From Alitta virens (lineage: Eukaryota; Annelida; Polychaeta; Phyllodocida; Nereididae), in contig OW028575.1 of the NCBI GenBank assembly GCA_932294295.1, forward strand, positions 37,016,253-37,080,252: a stretch of 64,000 nucleotides of DNA. Direction: 5' to 3'. This document shows positions 59,946 to 64,000 of the stretch, one piece after another (position 1 is the stretch's first letter; each line of letters starts with the position of its first letter). Both the position numbers and the translations under genes were made by a program. The notes beneath the pieces are model-generated. The model was not told the DNA's origin. It searched no databases and was given only the letters and a program-made list of their open reading frames with translations.

Positions 59946-60610
59946 GAATCGAATGTACTTAGTCATCTGGCATATGCCATAAGTGCCTGGGGACCTATGT
60001 TGAAAAGCAAGGATTTACATAGTATAAGAAATCAATCCGGTTAATATATAATGTCAAAAGAAGGACCCGACTAGAACCATACTATAAAAAGGGTAAAATA
60101 TTAAAATTTGATAATCTAGTTAAAAGCTCACTGTTGAATAAGTATATAAGTGAAATATTATCATTAGGTGACGGTTTTTTTATCTTTCGTTTCTCGACAC
60201 CACCGACCAAACTTTTGCAGTGCCGCTCAACTAATAAATCAATGGATATAGTATATCCGTTGTTTTATTAATTGAAAAAATTTATGGGAAAAAAAATCAC
60301 TTTCTGGGGATATTTTTTATTTTCCGACCGACCGTCTCATGAAAAAGTTCTGGCCGCCAGAAAGTTCCGAGAAACATAAGATCAAAAAACCATGGCCTTA
60401 AGAATTACGAACTTGTTTAGCCATGACTACAATACAAGGTAAAGAAACTATTTAAGGACACCACATCATACAACAAACATATACAATAAAAGTTATCTGG
60501 GACAAGCACCAAGTCTATGGTTACATGCAAATAGAACATTAAAAAGTAAAACTAGTGTCAAAGCCTTTAATAAAGCTTTAAAAAGCTACTTTGCAATTAA
60601 TATTAGTGTG
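59945..60610 (+). mobile_element. LINE 3' fragment interrupted by a small TIR element
   Basis: Translated pieces resemble the C-terminal end of LINE reverse transcriptases: AISAWGPMLKSKDLHSIRNQ (about 59970), VKRRTRLEPYYKKGKILKFD (about 60050) and, after a break, YLGQAPSLWLHANRTLKSKT (about 60490) with VKAFNKALKSYF. The break at about 60168-60398 holds an element with inverted ends GGTTTTTTTATCTTTCGTTTCTCG-like (left) and CGAGAAACATAAGATC (right). A (T)n and AT-rich tail follows the coding piece. Confidence 0.6.
60168..60398. mobile_element. Small TIR element nested in LINE fragment
   Basis: The terminal inverted repeats are about 24 bases with three differences: left TTATCTTTCGTTTCTCG, right CGAGAAACATAAGATCAA. 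It splits a LINE coding fragment. A related, more decayed sequence lies at 52620-52720 (TTTTTTTATTCTTCGTTTTG followed by ACCGCCGACAT). Confidence 0.6.
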
Positions 60611-62344
60611 TAATTATGCAATATATGTCACTTAATTTTTTTTTATATTATTAATATATATATTTTTTTTCTTTTATTATTTGTCACTATATGAATTTAA
60701 TTCAATTATATTTAAATAGCCTCTTTTTCTTTCATTTATAGTGTAAAGGGTTTGCAAAATTTTACAGCTTTTTAGTAAGCTAGTGCACATCTCCCACAGT
60801 ATGCTTATGTTATGCATATTGAACTACTACATACTGTGTACAAATAATTAATCTTAAATCTTATAGATTTCATTCATACAAATGTATTTGTAGCAAGTAT
60901 ACCACTAGGAACGCTTTAATAACCGAGTAAGTGTGTGTCGATGAAATGGTCATTGGGCAGATTATCTGACAACAATTTTGCATAAATATGTCAATGAGTT
61001 GGTTGTTGTGTCAAAAGTTTGTCAACCACTTAGTGTCTCCCAAATTTATACGAGTTTGTTTGTCAACAACTTCGTATCAGGCCTTCTAATGTGTCGATTA
61101 CTTAGTTGTCGACGAATTTGCGTGTCGACGAATTGACCTGTATTCAGCTATTCACATCCAACTCTAAATTCATCATATGAATCATGATGTTCATGCACCC
61201 AAAACTTACAGTTACAGTGTGTCAACTTGGTTTGCTAATAATATTGAAACCAGCTGAACGCTACTTCATATTCTGAAAGTGAATGACTTGGGTGAGAATG
61301 CTTTTATGGGACAGCTGACTCAGAGGCTAGGCCAGGGTCAGGGAACAGGTATTTGTGGTATGCACAAAGTCGCGCGCAATATTGAATCTATGCCGACTAT
61401 GGTCAATCTGCAAATACACTAAATGGGCAGTAAATGCGTGTCCCACTTAATTCGCAGGTTTGGAAACCACCCATACACCACAATGTAATTATGTGCATAA
61501 TACAATGCCTCTTACCACGGCCCGGTATCTTTGTTAACACAAGAAAACCCCAACAAGAAGACAACTACATCTAGAAAGCACTTGCTCCTGTTTATCGCTC
61601 AGCTAAATCCAGCTCGTTCCAGACGCAGGATTCAGTCGGTGTTCATGCAACGTTTTTGCTAAATTACTGCATGTCTCCCATATCAGTGCATGCCCCAGTT
61701 ATTTGTGCATTATTTCCATATCCAACGAGTATAATTGGGCAGCCATAAACCTATCTATTCATTGTATATAAATGTTTTGTGACACTTACCCTCGGCAAAA
61801 TGGACGCCTGCATATTAATTACTACAAACTGGTTCACCGTTTTCCAACAAGATGTCGCCACTCCAACAGTTCCCTATGCTGAAGTGCCACCTGTTGCCTC
61901 AAGAGGAGACTGCGGTTTCAGTGCTAGCCCTTTATAGTATAGTATAGATGTAGAGATAGATAGATACATTTGTAGTGTACAATTAAGGCTATCCAGGGGC
62001 CTCCTTGTAATAGGCATAGTGCATCGAGAAAACATTCTCAATGATAGGCTATTGACAGTATTGTACCATTAATTAATGGCCAATATATTGACCTGCTACC
62101 TCATGGGCGCCTTACCTGAGCGAGTGATTATAATATATTATTTAAATTTAAATGTAGGTACAATAAGTTAAATTTTGTAATTTTAACGCACTTTTGCAGC
62201 ACCCAGGAAATGTACCTTTGCTGGAGCGGACTGGCAAGAAAAACTCCCAACTACATTGTACCTCACTTGGATCCGCTAAGTACTGAATATATATAGGCCC
62301 TATAGTAGGCCTGGGCCTATAGATATTAGCGGCATTAAAAAAAT

Positions 62345-62560
62345 GACCCCCATTTCTGAGCATAGGCGTAGGAGGCACCTTTCTTTGGGGGGGGGGGGCA
62401 AAGGTCATCTTGCCCAAATTTAAGGCTTATATTAGCACCTTTATGCCCGAATTTTCAACTTTTTGCCCGAATTTTTGGCTTTCCTGGACACTTGCGGGGG
62501 CAATTGCCCCCCCCCCCCTGCCCCCCCCCACCTCCAACGCCTATGTTTCAGAGCTCTTTG
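62345..62560. mobile_element. Poly-G/poly-C bounded inverted-repeat element
   Basis: The left end GAGCATAGGCGTAGGAGGCACC, shortened here as CATAGGCGTAGGAGG, is mirrored by CCTCCAACGCCTATG at the right. Inside them lie a 14-base G run (about 62386-62399) and C runs (62506-62530). Between them TTGCCCGAATTTT occurs repeatedly. The layout is like a small non-autonomous element. Confidence 0.5.
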
Positions 62561-63039
62561 TTTCAAAAAGGGTACAGGGTCTGAGGGGGCGTGATCAGTT
62601 AAACCACTCGGCGGGAAGAGGACCCCACGACATGTGGGACACCTGTAGTCAAACAGGACAACAGGTGGATATCATCTCGAGCTATCATGGACTCATAGCT
62701 ACTTATACTTAACATTTAGATTACCATGATAAAATTATGTGTCAATAAATTGTACGTCGAATGGACTCTTTATTTTGGGCTGCCAATTCAAAATTGACCC
62801 GGGACCCTCTCACATCAATCATTGCAGTGTTGGGGTTCCTCTGAGTCAGACATTGCAATATTGCCCAACCCTGCTGCATTCAAATAATCGCGCGCCGTAT
62901 GACATGACGTCATGCTATTGGGTTTCTGATTAGTTTGTGCTAATTGCACTGTAGGAGATTTTCATTATAAATTAAAATATTTCTAGAGTGAGCTTCCACA
63001 AGGCGCTTGGGCGTACTCCCCTACTCGTGCAATTTATCG

Positions 63040-63306
63040 GGCTGGTCACGTGACCGACCAATCAAAAGGAACGAGGCGGGCGGGTGTGCAGTGGCGCAAA
63101 CTCTGTCGGACTCTGCCAAACTTTGACAGTTCAAAGCTCCAACTAGGACAGTATACACGTCGCAGATAGGATCGTGTTTGGTGCTGATGAGATTTATAAC
63201 GGTTTGTGGATGAGCCGTTCCAGTGTCTTTGTGACTTGTTCTTACACCAGGAGATACTAAGAACCGGCGTTTGACAAGTGTGTAAGGTCATTGCCGCTGA
63301 TTCAAC
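63040..63306 (+). promoter_or_regulatory. Probable myosin II promoter
   Basis: Within 270 bases of the start codon lie GTCACGTGAC (63045-63054, palindromic E-box), CCAAT (63058-63062) and GC boxes (GGCGGGCGGG, about 63075-63084). No TATA box is clear. This is typical of housekeeping promoters; start site unknown. Confidence 0.55.
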
Positions 63307-63654
63307 ATGGCGGCCAGAGGTGGAGGCGACGAGTTGAAAGCCCTTCGGCCCAAAGTTAACCGTGAAATGATCAACGACCCAAGCCAACAAGCAGCATGGG
63401 CAGCCAAGAGACTTGTATGGGTCCCTCACGAGGGCCAAGGTTTCGTAGCAGCAAGTATTCGAGAAGAAAGAGGCGACGAAGTTCTGGTGGAATTGATAGA
63501 TTCAGGAAAGCATGTGCTTATCAATAAAGACGATATTCAGAAAATGAACCCACCAAGGTTCGACAAAGTTGAAGATATGGCAGAATTGACATGCTTAAAC
63601 GAAGCTTCCGTTTTGCATAACCTTAAGGAGAGATACTATTCTGGGTTGATATAC
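63307..63654 (+). CDS. Non-muscle myosin II heavy chain, first coding exon (continues beyond right edge)
   Basis: The exon encodes 116 residues starting [18 protein letters not shown] and ending [11 protein letters not shown] at a GTAAGT donor in phase 0, the same position where vertebrate MYH9/MYH10 exon 1 ends. The SH3-like N-terminal module ([29 protein letters not shown]) precedes the beginning of the motor domain ([20 protein letters not shown]). The non-muscle type is supported by the [11 protein letters not shown] block. Non-muscle myosin II drives cortical contraction and cytokinesis. The rest of the gene is not in the window. Confidence 0.95.
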
Positions 63655-64000
63655 GTAAGTAAGCCAGCGATTCGTGGAAAAACCCTTGTCATGCTTGATT
63701 GATCTGTCACTTGAAGTTTTGACAGTTGACGTTGGACCAGTTGAATTCCAAACATTCTTGAACCAGTAATGATGAGATCGTTGTTTACATTTGCTAATAT
63801 ATATTATTCTGCTATATGTACCTTAACTTTTGCTGGGCTAGTTAGATGACTAACCAGTGACCTGAGGCCAACAAGTACTTCCCTGTCGAAATGTGGAATA
63901 TGCTTGATGCCCTAAATGAACATTGGCCAAGTCTATTCCTGAATTCCTACAAAAAAATATAAACAATAAATTTTAAGCTGCCGTTGATGTCAAACCGATC

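Larger units (their letters stand above)
58937..63044. other. Intergenic region between ePHD gene and myosin: repeats, no host gene
   Basis: Apart from the elements listed separately, positions 60950-61140 show degenerate words such as GTCAAC, GTCGACGAATT and TTGTGTC recurring at short spacing, and 62330-62560 is a poly-G/poly-C repeat. No coding exon was found. Confidence 0.45.

Overview
This is a eukaryotic, animal window, about 64 kb and AT-rich. Coding exons are short and split by GT-AG introns, and the introns are full of transposon debris and microsatellites. The proteins are animal housekeeping and cytoskeletal genes: RPA1, merlin, a TLC-domain protein, gamma-synergin, IFT20, an ePHD protein and non-muscle myosin II. 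They align closely with vertebrate versions, and the merlin, IFT20 and first myosin exon models match human lengths or splice positions. Together with poly-C/poly-G tracts and many small MITEs this suggests a marine invertebrate, perhaps a deuterostome such as an echinoderm. That assignment is an inference.

Layout. 1-5077: a decayed non-LTR retrotransposon whose first ORF joins a NADAR domain to an SGNH-esterase-like domain, followed by endonuclease and reverse transcriptase. 5718-16048 (minus): the first ten coding exons of RPA1; its C-terminal exons lie beyond the left edge. 16335-22486 (plus): a complete merlin (NF2) gene of 15 exons, head-to-head with RPA1 across a 286 bp shared promoter carrying NRF1, CACGTG and E2F-like motifs. 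24145-28907 (minus): a complete five-exon TLCD3/FAM57-like membrane protein, tail-to-tail with NF2; its first intron holds a degenerate transposase-like pseudogene and a long-TIR foldback element. 31810-41270 (minus): a 17-exon gamma-synergin gene. 42409-43480 (plus): a complete four-exon IFT20. 45452-50927 (minus): the last five exons of a gene I do not recognise, with a nearly intact Tc1 transposon in its last intron. 56365-58911 (minus): a four-exon ePHD zinc-finger gene. 63307 to the right edge (plus): the first coding exon of a non-muscle myosin II heavy chain.

The host genes do not form one pathway. RPA1 acts in DNA replication and repair, merlin in cortical and Hippo signalling, gamma-synergin in AP-1 traffic, IFT20 in ciliary transport and myosin II in contractility. 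The less ordinary content is in the mobile DNA: the NADAR-SGNH retrotransposon, several non-autonomous elements bounded by exact target-site duplications (15 bp SINE, 8 bp hAT-like, 6 bp palindrome, 6 bp TIR element), and repeat families with two or three copies inside the window. All exon models were made by eye from splice signals, reading phase and remembered family conservation; no search was run.
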